From: DATFVA01 sp963832715
GTDB lineage: Bacteria; Bacteroidota; Ignavibacteria; Ignavibacteriales; Ignavibacteriaceae
Direction: 5' to 3'
Length of the DNA: 64,000 nucleotides
NCBI GenBank assembly: GCA_963832715.1
Contig: CAWHVB010000005.1
Location: forward strand, 310,001 to 374,000
In this document: in pieces, positions 26,332 through 35,622 of the stretch
How the letters are laid out: each line of letters begins with the position of its first letter
Position numbering within the stretch: the stretch's first letter is position 1
Made by a program: the position numbers and the translations under genes
Notes under the pieces: model-generated
The model's input: only the letters and a program-made list of their open reading frames with translations
What the model was told of the DNA's origin: nothing
Database searches by the model: none

Positions 26332-27879
26332 TTATGATATTTTTTCAATCAGTCCCATTTTCATTTTGTACAATTTATCTGATATCGACACATGGTAGTA
26401 ATGCGGGTTGATAAGTCTTTTAACTCCAGGATCAAGATGTTCAATATCCTGCTTCCTGACTTCTCTGAGTTCATCTATTGAGGGGAAATCATATACAAGC
26501 TTTCCAGCATCGAGTATAGTCTGAAGCAACGGTTCTATTTTGGAGATATGATCTTTTCCCAAGGTTCTTTTTTTGCTTTGACTAGCTGCGTGATGGAGAA
26601 TAATATCCTGATTCGGATCCGGCTGTTCATCTTCGAGCGTCAGCAGGTCGGCATTAGCTTTTTCCTTTGAATTATAAAGCCTCCAGACTTTCTTATTACC
26701 GGGATTTGGGATCTTTTCAACAGACTCAGAAATCTTTATAGCCGGAAGCCATTCGCCTTTATCATTTGTAACAGCCACAAGCTTATATACTCCGCCTACT
26801 GACGGATCGCCGTAAGACGTTATGAGCCGTGTTCCCACACCATATACAAGCCTTCCAATAATTTCTTCAGGATCCAGCTGGTATTTAGGAGCTTCATCAG
26901 TTATTTGCGTTATTATCTGCCAGATGTTCATTTCATCGAGTTCATTCGAAAGAACTATTTTTATATCTTTAAAGCCGGCTTCATTCAACTGCTTTGCAGT
27001 TTGTATACTCAGGTAAGCGAGATCTCCTGAATCCAGTCTTACACCGAGAGGCTTTTGTCCTTTTTTCTTCATTTTTTCAAAAACCTTTATTGCATTAGGC
27101 ACACCGCTCTCAAGTGTGTTCACTGTATCTACAAGAAGTATAGTATCGGCAGGATACAGAGAAGCAAATTCCTCAAAAGCTTCCTGCTCAGTCATTCCCA
27201 GTGCCATGAACATCTGGACCATACTATGTGCGTGTGTCCCTTTGGGGGGATAGCCAAGGAGATGAGAGATGCCCACATTAGAAGAAAAATCTGCGCCGCC
27301 GATTAGGGCTGCACGAACCCCTGCATTTGCCCCTCGGTCGTGAGCACGTCTCATCCCGAATTCAAGAAGCATCTGGTGTCTTCCTGCTTCATTTATTCTA
27401 CATGCTTTTGTAGCAATGAGGATTTGATAATTTAACTGATTCAGGAGAGCTGTTTCAAGTATCTGGGTCATTGCAGCGGGACCTTCGACAACCGTCAGCG
27501 GGACATTAGGATGAACTACCCTGCCTTCCGGTATTGCCCTGAGTGTAATTTTACTGAAGCTGCCATTCTCCCTGAACCATTCAAGAAAATTCTTTTCAAA
27601 CACGGAGTTACCCTCACTGTCCTTATGTGCTGCCATCAGTTCAATATCATTATCCGTTACGTGGGTATTCTGCATCCAGTCTATTAGCCATTCCAGTCCC
27701 GCATTTATGCAATATCCTGCCTTATGAACACCGTAATCGGGATAGTGCCTGAAGAAATGATCAAACTGAACTTTCCTTTCATGCAGTCCCATTTTAAAGA
27801 ACAACTGGGCCATCACCAATTCGTACTGGTCCGTAAATAGAATTCCTTCGCTTATCTGCTGATTAAATTTTTTTAACAT
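26332..27879 (-). CDS. pncB: Nicotinate phosphoribosyltransferase
   Basis: A 515-residue enzyme that makes nicotinate mononucleotide from nicotinate, PRPP and ATP, in NAD salvage. Visible motifs are the N-terminal TDQYELVMAQLFFK, the regulatory-histidine region GTHAHSMVQMF at about 221, the PRPP site GVRLDSGDLAYLS at about 278, and GVGTRLITSYGDPSVGGVYK at about 346. The length fits the bacterial PncB class (about 490). It is transcribed toward the DUF421 gene. No regulatory sequence was recognised. Confidence 0.95.
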   Translation of the reverse strand: MLKKFNQQISEGILFTDQYELVMAQLFFKMGLHERKVQFDHFFRHYPDYGVHKAGYCINAGLEWLIDWMQNTHVTDNDIELMAAHKDSEGNSVFEKNFLEWFRENGSFSKITLRAIPEGRVVHPNVPLTVVEGPAAMTQILETALLNQLNYQILIATKACRINEAGRHQMLLEFGMRRAHDRGANAGVRAALIGGADFSSNVGISHLLGYPPKGTHAHSMVQMFMALGMTEQEAFEEFASLYPADTILLVDTVNTLESGVPNAIKVFEKMKKKGQKPLGVRLDSGDLAYLSIQTAKQLNEAGFKDIKIVLSNELDEMNIWQIITQITDEAPKYQLDPEEIIGRLVYGVGTRLITSYGDPSVGGVYKLVAVTNDKGEWLPAIKISESVEKIPNPGNKKVWRLYNSKEKANADLLTLEDEQPDPNQDIILHHAASQSKKRTLGKDHISKIEPLLQTILDAGKLVYDFPSIDELREVRKQDIEHLDPGVKRLINPHYYHVSISDKLYKMKMGLIEKIS

Positions 27880-27955
27880 TTCTCTTCAGGTGATTTAGAA
27901 TACTTAATAATATAAATAATCTGAAAGTAATTTAATGAGGCAGAGCAAGATACAG

Positions 27956-29422
27956 TTATCTGTTTTTAATAGTCATTGATCCGATCGGTTCATCGAACAA
28001 ACTTTTTGAAAGAAGAAAAACATATAGTCCGTTTACACGGCTGACTTTTTTTTGTCCGATAGTAAAAGCACTCACATATTTCGCAACAAGATTATTTGAA
28101 TAAAAATTATACAATGAAACTTCATCCGAATCTGCTATCAGTGCATAATTCTCCGATTTAAAGGTGAGAGAGGGGAAAATATCACCAAATAATTTACTGC
28201 TATAGTCAGTTTCATGGGAGGACGGAGTCAGCAGCAATGTATCTTTAATCCCGAACAAGTAGTACCGAGAATTTTCCGAGATACTATAATTCCCGGGCAT
28301 CTCTTTAATCAGTCTAAAATCATTTTTTTCATTCCGAGATATAATAATAGAGGAATCTTCATATGAGGCAATAAATTTCTGCCACAAGCCAAAAGACGGT
28401 AAATCATAACTATCTATAACGAGGTCATTTATTTCATTTTCAGGAGCTGAATATTTCGTGTATAATTTCAGATAATTTTCTATTCCCACCTGAGATATCA
28501 GGAACTTATTATAGAGTCCTGATACAGGATAGCTAACCGATATATCCGATTCATAAAAACCTTGTCTTGAAAGCAGTGTATTATAGTCCTGCATACCGCT
28601 CTGAACCAGGAACTGTCCAATGTCCAAAATTACTTCCGGTTCTTTTCCTCCTCTTCCACCGAATGCAACAGCAAATCCTTCCTGGAAAAACGGCAGCGTA
28701 TAAAGGTTGTTTTCTTTTAGTTTATAGTTAATTAACAAATGAAGAAGTTCGTGATAATGACAGGTGAAAGTGCTTATTATATAATCATAAGGAATATAAT
28801 ATAAACCTCGAGCCCGGAAGCCTGTCATCTCCTCAATTTCATTTTCATCTTTACACAAGAAATAATGGATTTTATTCCTTTTCAGCCTTACCAGGTCTGT
28901 ATCATTGTAATTAAGCAGTCCAGCTACATGAGATACGAAGCTATCAAGTTTTGCAGCAGCAGTCCGGTTAAATTGAGAAACACTACTCAGATGGAATACA
29001 AAATATTGAGTTGAAACAGTATCCCAATTTAGCGAATAATAATATGGTCTTGAGACCAAAAGAGAATCCTTAAAAATATATTCTTTTGTCAGGTTCAGTT
29101 TCGGGACAATCGCTTTCAATAAACTATATCCATTCTGCAGGGTATCGATAGAATAAGTGAAAGTATATTTACGCTTCATTATTTCATCCCGGGTATCTTT
29201 GTCTATATCATTTGAGATGAGGTATTTTTTATCAGCATCTTTATAGGCAATTCCGAGCCGCCGGGAGCGTTCAAGCTCAAGGGGAAGAATAAATTTATCA
29301 AGCCTGGCACGCCTGGCAATGAGGGAGTTAATAAAATCCAACGCAGTCGAGTCCTTTAATTCCTGGCCCCTGAGGGGGCACAAAGCAAGCACCATTAAAA
29401 ATAAAGTTATTATTCCCTTCAT
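27956..29422 (-). CDS. Putative exported gluzincin-type metallopeptidase
   Basis: A 488-residue protein with a signal peptide (residues 1-20, ending LCPLRGQ). It contains a zinc-peptidase motif H224-E225-L-L-H228 (CHYHELLHLLINY) followed 19 residues later by a Glu in FFQEGFAVAFGG (E248), the expected third ligand of the gluzincin (MA) clan. The region in front (about 135-220) has the look of a peptidase MA-like prodomain. After the active site there is an alpha-helical part and a beta-rich tail with no known match. Because signal, HExxH and the downstream Glu agree, catalysis is likely; the substrate is unknown. The gene stands alone, 76 bases after the start of pncB. Confidence 0.72.
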   Translation of the reverse strand: MKGIITLFLMVLALCPLRGQELKDSTALDFINSLIARRARLDKFILPLELERSRRLGIAYKDADKKYLISNDIDKDTRDEIMKRKYTFTYSIDTLQNGYSLLKAIVPKLNLTKEYIFKDSLLVSRPYYYSLNWDTVSTQYFVFHLSSVSQFNRTAAAKLDSFVSHVAGLLNYNDTDLVRLKRNKIHYFLCKDENEIEEMTGFRARGLYYIPYDYIISTFTCHYHELLHLLINYKLKENNLYTLPFFQEGFAVAFGGRGGKEPEVILDIGQFLVQSGMQDYNTLLSRQGFYESDISVSYPVSGLYNKFLISQVGIENYLKLYTKYSAPENEINDLVIDSYDLPSFGLWQKFIASYEDSSIIISRNEKNDFRLIKEMPGNYSISENSRYYLFGIKDTLLLTPSSHETDYSSKLFGDIFPSLTFKSENYALIADSDEVSLYNFYSNNLVAKYVSAFTIGQKKVSRVNGLYVFLLSKSLFDEPIGSMTIKNR

Positions 29423-29624
29423 TATTATCCTTACCCGGATTGAAAAAAAATTTTTGAATCCCGTTCATTAATTGATTATTCCCCGCAATCCCTTACAAAT
29501 AAATCAATTTAACATAAAACAAGTACCTGAATTGTTTTACTCTAAAACACCACTGATCTTAAATATTGTCAGGTAAATCCTCATTTTTTCACAGTTTCTA
29601 TTTTCTTATTTTAACCAGATAATT

Positions 29625-30323
29625 ATGGAAGAAAATAATAAAAAAAATATTGCTGTTGTAGCACTCAGCGGCGGGATGGACAGTTGTGTAACTGCGGCCA
29701 TTGCCAATGAGAAATTTGAGCTTGCTCTTCTGCATATAAATTATGGACAGAGGACGGAAAAGAGAGAACTTAAGGCTTTTCATGATATAGCCGATTTTTA
29801 TGAAGCAGACAAAAGACTTATAATCGATTATTCACACCTGGCAATTATCGGAGGCTCATCATTAACCGACCGTGATATGGAAGTTACCAGAGCCGATCTT
29901 ACAAACAAAAATATTCCTTCATCTTATGTCCCTTTCAGGAATGCAAATATTCTTTCAGCGTGCACAAGCTGGGCTGAAGTAATTAAGGCCGGAAGAATAT
30001 ATATTGGGGCAGTTTATGAAGATTCATCGGGTTACCCGGATTGTCGTCCTGAGTTCTTCAAAGCTTTCGAAGAAGTAATCAAAAACGGAACAAAGCCGGA
30101 TACAAAGATTAAGATAGTAACTCCTGTAATAAGTTTTTCCAAAGCAGAAATCATTAAGAAGGGCATCGGGCTTGGTGCTCCGCTGCACCTGACGTGGTCC
30201 TGTTATAGGAGTGAAGATGAAGCCTGTGGAGAATGCGACAGCTGTGCCTTAAGATTAAGAGGCTTTCAGCGGGCAGGAATTGAGGATCCTATAAAATATA
30301 AAACCAGACCTGTGTACACATAA
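29625..30323 (+). CDS. queC: 7-cyano-7-deazaguanine synthase QueC
   Basis: A 232-residue enzyme that converts 7-carboxy-7-deazaguanine to preQ0 with ATP and ammonia in queuosine synthesis. It has the PP-loop ALSGGMDSCVTAA at about residue 12, LHINYGQRTEKRE, and four zinc cysteines near the C-terminus (WSCYRSEDEACGECDSC). The length is typical. It heads an operon with queF, glnD and murI. No preQ1 riboswitch fold was recognised in the 202-base upstream gap. Confidence 0.95.
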   Translation: MEENNKKNIAVVALSGGMDSCVTAAIANEKFELALLHINYGQRTEKRELKAFHDIADFYEADKRLIIDYSHLAIIGGSSLTDRDMEVTRADLTNKNIPSSYVPFRNANILSACTSWAEVIKAGRIYIGAVYEDSSGYPDCRPEFFKAFEEVIKNGTKPDTKIKIVTPVISFSKAEIIKKGIGLGAPLHLTWSCYRSEDEACGECDSCALRLRGFQRAGIEDPIKYKTRPVYT

Positions 30324-30351
30324 TTCAGCAACTGAACCTAAATAAGGAAGT

Positions 30352-30702
30352 ATGAACGGAAAATTAAAAATATTGGAAGTGTTCGATAATGCATATCCCG
30401 ACAGGGATTATTCAGTAATTCACACTGCACCGGAATTCACATCCGTATGTCCCAAAACCGGGCAGCCGGATTTTGCAACGATCACAATTGAATATATACC
30501 TGATAAGCTATGCATCGAATTAAAATCTCTCAAGTTTTACCTGAATTCCTACAGGAACGACGGAATTTATTTTGAGAGTGTAACTAACAAAATACTTGAT
30601 GATCTTGTGGGGGTAAGCAAGCCAAGGTATATGCTAATCACGGCCTCCTTTAATGTCAGAGGCGGTATTTCATCAGTAGTAAAAGCCGAGTATAAAAAAT
30701 AA
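30352..30702 (+). CDS. queF: NADPH-dependent preQ0 reductase QueF (short form)
   Basis: A 116-residue unimodular QueF that reduces the nitrile preQ0 to preQ1. The catalytic Cys is C33 in PEFTSVCPKTGQPDFA, and the substrate Glu and NADPH motif lie in LKSLKFYLNSYRNDGIYFE. The length matches the YkvM type rather than the two-domain E. coli form. The gene lies 28 bases after queC, and its stop overlaps the glnD start by one base (TAATG). The window has no queD or queE, so the rest of the pathway lies elsewhere. Confidence 0.95.
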   Translation: MNGKLKILEVFDNAYPDRDYSVIHTAPEFTSVCPKTGQPDFATITIEYIPDKLCIELKSLKFYLNSYRNDGIYFESVTNKILDDLVGVSKPRYMLITASFNVRGGISSVVKAEYKK

Positions 30703-33281
30703 TGGTTCCTATTGAGGCAGCGAACAGGATCAGGCAGGATTTCAAAGAAAAGAGAGATAAACTCTTCTCTGAATATTCCGGTAAAAATGCAGCACTTAAA
30801 TTCAGTCTTGAGTATAGTCTGCTTGTAGAGGAATTCATTCGTGCTCTTGCCTCCGAAGGCAAATACAATTTTGCACTTGCATCAGCCGGAAGCTTCAGCA
30901 GGAGAGAACTTTCACCGTACTCGGACATCGACCTGATGTTTATAACAGATTCAGTAGCCGACAATGAAAAGTACATAATCGAATTTGTAACGCGGCTCTG
31001 GGACAATGGGATAGAAGTTTCCCATACCGTCAGGGAATTCTCAGATATACAGAAATTTATTGAGAGCGACCTTCACACATTCACGCAGTTCTTTGAAACC
31101 CGTTTCCTCCTCGGGAACGACAAGATTTATTTCCTATGGAACGATATCCTTCTTGATACAGTTACCGAAGAAGTTAAGATAAAATTGATAAACGAAATGC
31201 TTGAAGATATCCGGCACAGGTATGAAAAGTATGATGAATCGCCCAAAATATTAGAACCGAATGTTAAACTATCTGCCGGAGGGCTGAGAGATTTCCAGGC
31301 AGTTGAGTGGATGTATATGCTGGTGAATAAGACGCTGCTCAACAAACAAAATGAGATGACGCAGGCTGAGAACTTCATCCAACAGCTGGAAGAAGACGAA
31401 TACACCACGCCGAAGGAATGTAAAAGGCTGCTGGAAAGCTACGACCTGATAATTACAGTCCGCAACACCCTTCATATAATCAACCAGCAGAAAAGCGACA
31501 GGCTGGAATACCTGGATCAGAAAAAAATAGCTGCGATGCTATATCTGTCTGAGGATGCCATTACTGTTTTTATGAAGGATTATTACAATGCCGCGAATGT
31601 TATTAATAGATTTTCCAAATCGATGGCAAAGAGATTCCGTGATGATCTCACCAACCCGCTGCCCGATACGCTTTCTATCAAACTGGATGATGACTATACT
31701 TACAAAGGGAATGTAATATCTTATGCCGGAAATAAAGACTTTACACTTTCCACCATTTTAAGAGGTTTTTACTACCGAGGATTATATAATGCAAGGTTTG
31801 ATGAATCCCTGCGCGGAAGGATAATAGAAACTGTAGAAAAGCTGGAATTAAAAACATTTCACGAAACAGAATCATCAGTATTTTTCAGAGAAATCCTCAA
31901 ACTTCCCCGGAATGTAGGGCAGACATTATCTGTTATGAATGAACTTGGAGTCTTGAGTGTTTTCCTACCAGAGTTCAGAGACCTGACAGGTTTTTTACAG
32001 CACGGTGTTTATCATTTTTATACTGCAGATGAACACACCTTAATGACAATTAAGAATGTTGAAAAGCTAGAACGAGAGCATACTCAGCTTGGAAAGCTCT
32101 TCAGCAGTCTCAGAGACAGAGAATTTCTTTACCTTGGACTCCTGTTTCATGATATCGCAAAGCCTATTAATCTATCCGGCCATGAGATTATCGGAGCTGA
32201 AGTGGCTTCTGCCGTTATGTTCCGTCTTGGATATTCCGAGGAAGAAATTGAAATAGTTTCCCTGCTGGTAAAAAATCACTTATTAATGGAGCAGGTGGCT
32301 TTCCGCCGAAACCTAAATGATCCTGAAACATTAAATAATTTTGCGACCAGGTTTAATTCTACTGATGAGTTAAATCTTCTTTACCTGGTGACTTACGCAG
32401 ACTTATCAGCTGTTAACCCTGCAGTTTGGACTTCCTGGAAGAGCGATCTCCTAGCCGAATTATACCGAAAAACTTATGCAATGCTGGAAGAAAAAATAAG
32501 CGGAGAGGAATTTCTAATCAGCAATACTTATGTGATTCCAAAGGAAATAAGCAAACATTCAGATTCAATTTCTGAGGACCATGTACAGGAACATATCGAT
32601 TCTATTAATGACATTGCATATGCACAGAATTTTACTGAAAAGGAGATCGCAAAACATGTTGAAGAAATTCAAAAAGGAATAACAATCTCAACCTCCTTTA
32701 AGGAATTAAACGGGTTCACGAATGTGACTGTTATTACAAGGGACTTCTCATCATTGTTATCAAAGATCTGCGGGGTTCTTTCCATAAACGGCGTAAACAT
32801 TCACGATGCCAGGATATTTACGCGTAAGGACGGAATAGTAATAGATACTTTTAACGTGACCGACTTTAATACAGGGAAGAAAATTGAAAAAGACCGGTTT
32901 GGTAAAATCCGTAAAGATATGAAGTCGGTTATATCGGGACTTCTTCAACTGAACCAGGAATTTGCAAAGATGAAATCAAAATGGTGGAGAATAGAAACCC
33001 GGCTGTTCAAACGCACCGGACGCGTTAAAATTGAATTCGAGACGCATGAGAAGTACACCATAGTTGATATATTTTCACCTGACAGACTTGGGTTCTTATA
33101 CCAGGTTACAAATAAGATGAACCAATTAGGTTTAAGCATCTTTTTTGCCAAAATCTCTACAAGAGGAGATGATATTGTCGATTCATTTTATGTACTTAAT
33201 GCCAGCGGAAAAAAGATCTCCCCGAGCGATTATGATCTGATCCAAACCGAACTTATTGAAGCAATAACCCAAATATTATAG
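30702..33281 (+). CDS. glnD: GlnD-like PII uridylyltransferase/uridylyl-removing enzyme
   Basis: An 859-residue protein with the GlnD domain order. The nucleotidyltransferase motif GSFSRRELSPYSDIDLMF is at residues 63-80 (D75, D77). The HD hydrolase domain begins near residue 440 with H483-D484 in LLFHDIAKP. Two ACT domains lie at about 685-760 and 785-859 (VTVITRDFSSLLSKICGVLS, IVDIFSPDRLGFLYQVT). The enzyme senses glutamine and modifies PII to steer nitrogen assimilation. The length is close to the E. coli protein. It is translationally coupled to queF and followed eight bases later by murI; no PII gene lies in the window, so the target is assumed. Confidence 0.93.
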   Translation: MVPIEAANRIRQDFKEKRDKLFSEYSGKNAALKFSLEYSLLVEEFIRALASEGKYNFALASAGSFSRRELSPYSDIDLMFITDSVADNEKYIIEFVTRLWDNGIEVSHTVREFSDIQKFIESDLHTFTQFFETRFLLGNDKIYFLWNDILLDTVTEEVKIKLINEMLEDIRHRYEKYDESPKILEPNVKLSAGGLRDFQAVEWMYMLVNKTLLNKQNEMTQAENFIQQLEEDEYTTPKECKRLLESYDLIITVRNTLHIINQQKSDRLEYLDQKKIAAMLYLSEDAITVFMKDYYNAANVINRFSKSMAKRFRDDLTNPLPDTLSIKLDDDYTYKGNVISYAGNKDFTLSTILRGFYYRGLYNARFDESLRGRIIETVEKLELKTFHETESSVFFREILKLPRNVGQTLSVMNELGVLSVFLPEFRDLTGFLQHGVYHFYTADEHTLMTIKNVEKLEREHTQLGKLFSSLRDREFLYLGLLFHDIAKPINLSGHEIIGAEVASAVMFRLGYSEEEIEIVSLLVKNHLLMEQVAFRRNLNDPETLNNFATRFNSTDELNLLYLVTYADLSAVNPAVWTSWKSDLLAELYRKTYAMLEEKISGEEFLISNTYVIPKEISKHSDSISEDHVQEHIDSINDIAYAQNFTEKEIAKHVEEIQKGITISTSFKELNGFTNVTVITRDFSSLLSKICGVLSINGVNIHDARIFTRKDGIVIDTFNVTDFNTGKKIEKDRFGKIRKDMKSVISGLLQLNQEFAKMKSKWWRIETRLFKRTGRVKIEFETHEKYTIVDIFSPDRLGFLYQVTNKMNQLGLSIFFAKISTRGDDIVDSFYVLNASGKKISPSDYDLIQTELIEAITQIL

Positions 33282-33289
33282 GAACAACA

Positions 33290-34126
33290 TTGAACTTTAT
33301 GGAAAAAGAAAAGCCGATCGGAGTTTTTGATTCCGGAATCGGCGGACTCACAGTAGTTAAAAGAATAGCAGCGGTTCTGCCGGAAGAAAATATTGTTTAC
33401 TTTGGAGATACAGCACGTGTGCCGTATGGTTCTAAATCAAATGCAACAGTGATAGAATACTCTATTGAAGACGCAAAGTTTTTAATGCAGAAGAATGTTA
33501 AGGCTATCGTGGTTGCCTGCAATACTGCCTCATCAATTGCAATGGAGGAACTTAAGAAAATATTCAGCGTCCCCATTATAGGAATGATAGAACCGGGTGC
33601 ACAGACAGCAGTAAGGACTACGAAGAATAACAGAATCGGTGTAATAGGAACAAGGGCGACCATAAGCAATAAGGCTTATTCTAATAAAATAAAAGAGATG
33701 CATCCCGAATCAGAAGTATTTGAAAAAGCCTGCCCGCTGTTTGTCCCACTAGCAGAAGAGGGATGGATAGATCACAAAGCCACCTATGAAATAGCGGAAG
33801 AGTATCTGAAGGAATTAAGGGAGGAAAAAATTGATACCCTCGTTCTGGGCTGTACGCATTATCCGATTCTTTCAAAAGTAATCCAGGAAGTTATAGGTGA
33901 AAATGTTACGCTTGTAGATTCAGGAATCGCCGCTGCGGATATAATACGAAATGAGCTTGACAGAACAGATCTGCATACCAATGGTTATTCCATAGGAAAC
34001 CAGGAGTTATATGTAAGTGATATTCCAACAAAATTCCGGGAAGTTGCAGAACTATTCCTCGGCAACCCGGTGAAGGAAGTACATAAGGTTGAAGTAGAGC
34101 ATTTAAATTTTCTAAATCATAAATGA
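33290..34126 (+). CDS. murI: Glutamate racemase
   Basis: A 278-residue cofactor-free racemase that supplies D-glutamate for peptidoglycan. Motifs are PIGVFDSGIGGLTVVKRI at the N-terminus, the two catalytic cysteines in VVACNTASS and LGCTHYPIL, and FGDTARVPYGSKS. TTG 33290 has AGGA six bases upstream; the in-frame ATG at 33299 is the alternative start. It is the last recognisable gene of the queC operon. A repeat island follows the stop directly. Confidence 0.95.
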   Translation: MNFMEKEKPIGVFDSGIGGLTVVKRIAAVLPEENIVYFGDTARVPYGSKSNATVIEYSIEDAKFLMQKNVKAIVVACNTASSIAMEELKKIFSVPIIGMIEPGAQTAVRTTKNNRIGVIGTRATISNKAYSNKIKEMHPESEVFEKACPLFVPLAEEGWIDHKATYEIAEEYLKELREEKIDTLVLGCTHYPILSKVIQEVIGENVTLVDSGIAAADIIRNELDRTDLHTNGYSIGNQELYVSDIPTKFREVAELFLGNPVKEVHKVEVEHLNFLNHK

Positions 34127-34157
34127 GTTTCTTTAATCTAGAATATAGTTTTGATAG

Positions 34158-34298
34158 AGCGATTCGGCGAACCTGCCTATCCGACAGGCAAGTCGCATTA
34201 CATGATGAGCGATTCAGCGCGCTTTACAAAGGAGCGATTCAGCGAATCGCTTTACAGGGGAGCGATTCAGCGAACCTGCCTATTCGGCAGGCAAGTCG
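34158..34298. repeat. Palindromic short-repeat island between murI and next gene
   Basis: Four copies of agcgattcRgcg start at 34158, 34208, 34233 and 34261. The first and last are followed by a 23-base near-perfect palindrome, acctgcctatYcgRcaggcaagt (34170-34192 and 34273-34295), able to form a short hairpin with a TGCCT/AGGCA stem. The middle copies are abbreviated forms. The block resembles REP-like repeats dispersed in bacterial chromosomes. An open frame of 67 codons runs through it but looks accidental. Confidence 0.8.
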
Positions 34299-34328
34299 AC
34301 AAGTATTTGTAATAGGAGAAGGTTAATT

Positions 34329-34586
34329 ATGGCAGTGTACAACTGGCTGAAAGAGGATCTTGACGGGATGATTGAAAGTCTCAGAAAGGATCTGAATTTA
34401 ATTGCAAAGAAGAAGAAAGATGATGAATGGAAGCGGGATCATTACCGTTACACATTTACGGTAGCATCACAGCGTATATACAAACTGCTCAATACTTCTA
34501 TAACCGGGGATCCGCCTGCTGAGGTTCAATCTTCAACGCAGAAGGAATTAAAGGTTCTAAGAGATATTATAGAGGATATGCTATAA
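34329..34586 (+). CDS. Small protein of unknown function
   Basis: An 85-residue soluble protein rich in Lys and Asp. It is predicted to be mainly helical (NWLKEDLDGMIESLRKDLNL, then EWKRDHYRYTFTVASQRIYK). The start ATG 34329 is preceded by a clear AGGAGAAGG site, which argues for a real gene. It lies after the repeat island in the same direction as the murI operon and ends 46 bases before the convergent asparaginase gene. No family was recognised. Confidence 0.6.
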   Translation: MAVYNWLKEDLDGMIESLRKDLNLIAKKKKDDEWKRDHYRYTFTVASQRIYKLLNTSITGDPPAEVQSSTQKELKVLRDIIEDML

Positions 34587-34632
34587 GAATACAATTCGAG
34601 CAGACGAATGTCATATAACCTTCAAATATCCT

Positions 34633-35607
34633 TTAGTTTTCAAACAGCTTTCGAAGCTTCTTTCTATCTTTTGTAATTCCAAGAGCCAGCATCAATTTTA
34701 TCCGGGCCTTTTGGCCGTTGAGATAGTCGGCAAAAATGACTCCTATTTTATGAAGCCATTTTCCTGCACCCGGGTAGCCATAAATATCAAGCGTTTCACC
34801 GGCCGGACAACGGGAAACAAGAACGACAGGAATTCCTTTTTCAACTGCATACTTTATTCCGTCAAATGCAGGAGGCGGAACATTCCCCACACCCAGAGCT
34901 TCCACGACAATACCTTCCACTCCGGTATCTGCTGAAAATTTAAAAAACTTATCGTCCATTCCCGCATAGACCGTAAGCATATCAACATCCGGCACGAGAG
35001 TATCTGTTTCAATTGTTTCTAGTTTCCGGGGGAGGCGGTTGAGAATGACCCTTCCATTCTGTACAAACCCCAGGCTGCCGAAATCCAGGCTTGTGAAGCT
35101 GTCAATCTGTTCCGTATATATTTTGGTCACTTCACTTGCAGCATTTATCTCGCCATTAAGGCAAACCAGGACCCCAATATTTCTGCAGTTTTCATTCAGG
35201 CAGATTTGAATTGCATCGAGCAGATTCCCGGGTCCATCCCAGTCAGGTTCAGAACTATTCTTCATAGATCCTATCACAACGATTGGGATTTCTGTTTTTA
35301 TTGTAAGATCCAGGAAATATGCTGTTTCTTCCAGCGTATCTGTTCCGTGGGTTACGATTATGCCTGTATACATATTTTTCTTCATCAACTCACGAATTCT
35401 TTTTGAAAGTTCCATCATAAGCTGAGGGGTCATATGCGGTCCCGGATACTTCCCAAAATCATAGCAGGTTAAATCGGCCAGTTTTTTTGCCTCAGGAATT
35501 TTATCAAGCAGTTCATCACCTGAATACCTCGGAACGGCACCACCTGTTTTTTTGTCAATTTTCATGGAAAACGTACCGCCGGTAAAAACAATCAGAATTT
35601 TATTCAT
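34633..35607 (-). CDS. ansA: Asparaginase family protein (L-asparaginase type)
   Basis: Three hundred twenty-four residues from ATG 35607; a TTG at 35622 would add five residues and neither start has a clear binding site. The two catalytic threonine motifs are present: FTGGTFSM near the start and THGTDTLEETAYFLDL at about 90. They are followed by VIGSMKNSSEPDWDGPGNL, and the C-terminal domain is complete. No export signal is seen, so a cytoplasmic type I asparaginase (aspartate plus ammonia from asparagine) is likely. It is isolated and points toward the 85-residue gene. Confidence 0.92.
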   Translation of the reverse strand: MNKILIVFTGGTFSMKIDKKTGGAVPRYSGDELLDKIPEAKKLADLTCYDFGKYPGPHMTPQLMMELSKRIRELMKKNMYTGIIVTHGTDTLEETAYFLDLTIKTEIPIVVIGSMKNSSEPDWDGPGNLLDAIQICLNENCRNIGVLVCLNGEINAASEVTKIYTEQIDSFTSLDFGSLGFVQNGRVILNRLPRKLETIETDTLVPDVDMLTVYAGMDDKFFKFSADTGVEGIVVEALGVGNVPPPAFDGIKYAVEKGIPVVLVSRCPAGETLDIYGYPGAGKWLHKIGVIFADYLNGQKARIKLMLALGITKDRKKLRKLFEN

Positions 35608-35622
35608 AACCTTTTCGGACAA

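Noticed and set aside
34123..34326. 67-codon plus-strand frame starting in the murI stop
   Set aside because: It only reads through the palindromic repeat island and has no protein-like pattern; the overlap with the murI stop is probably chance.
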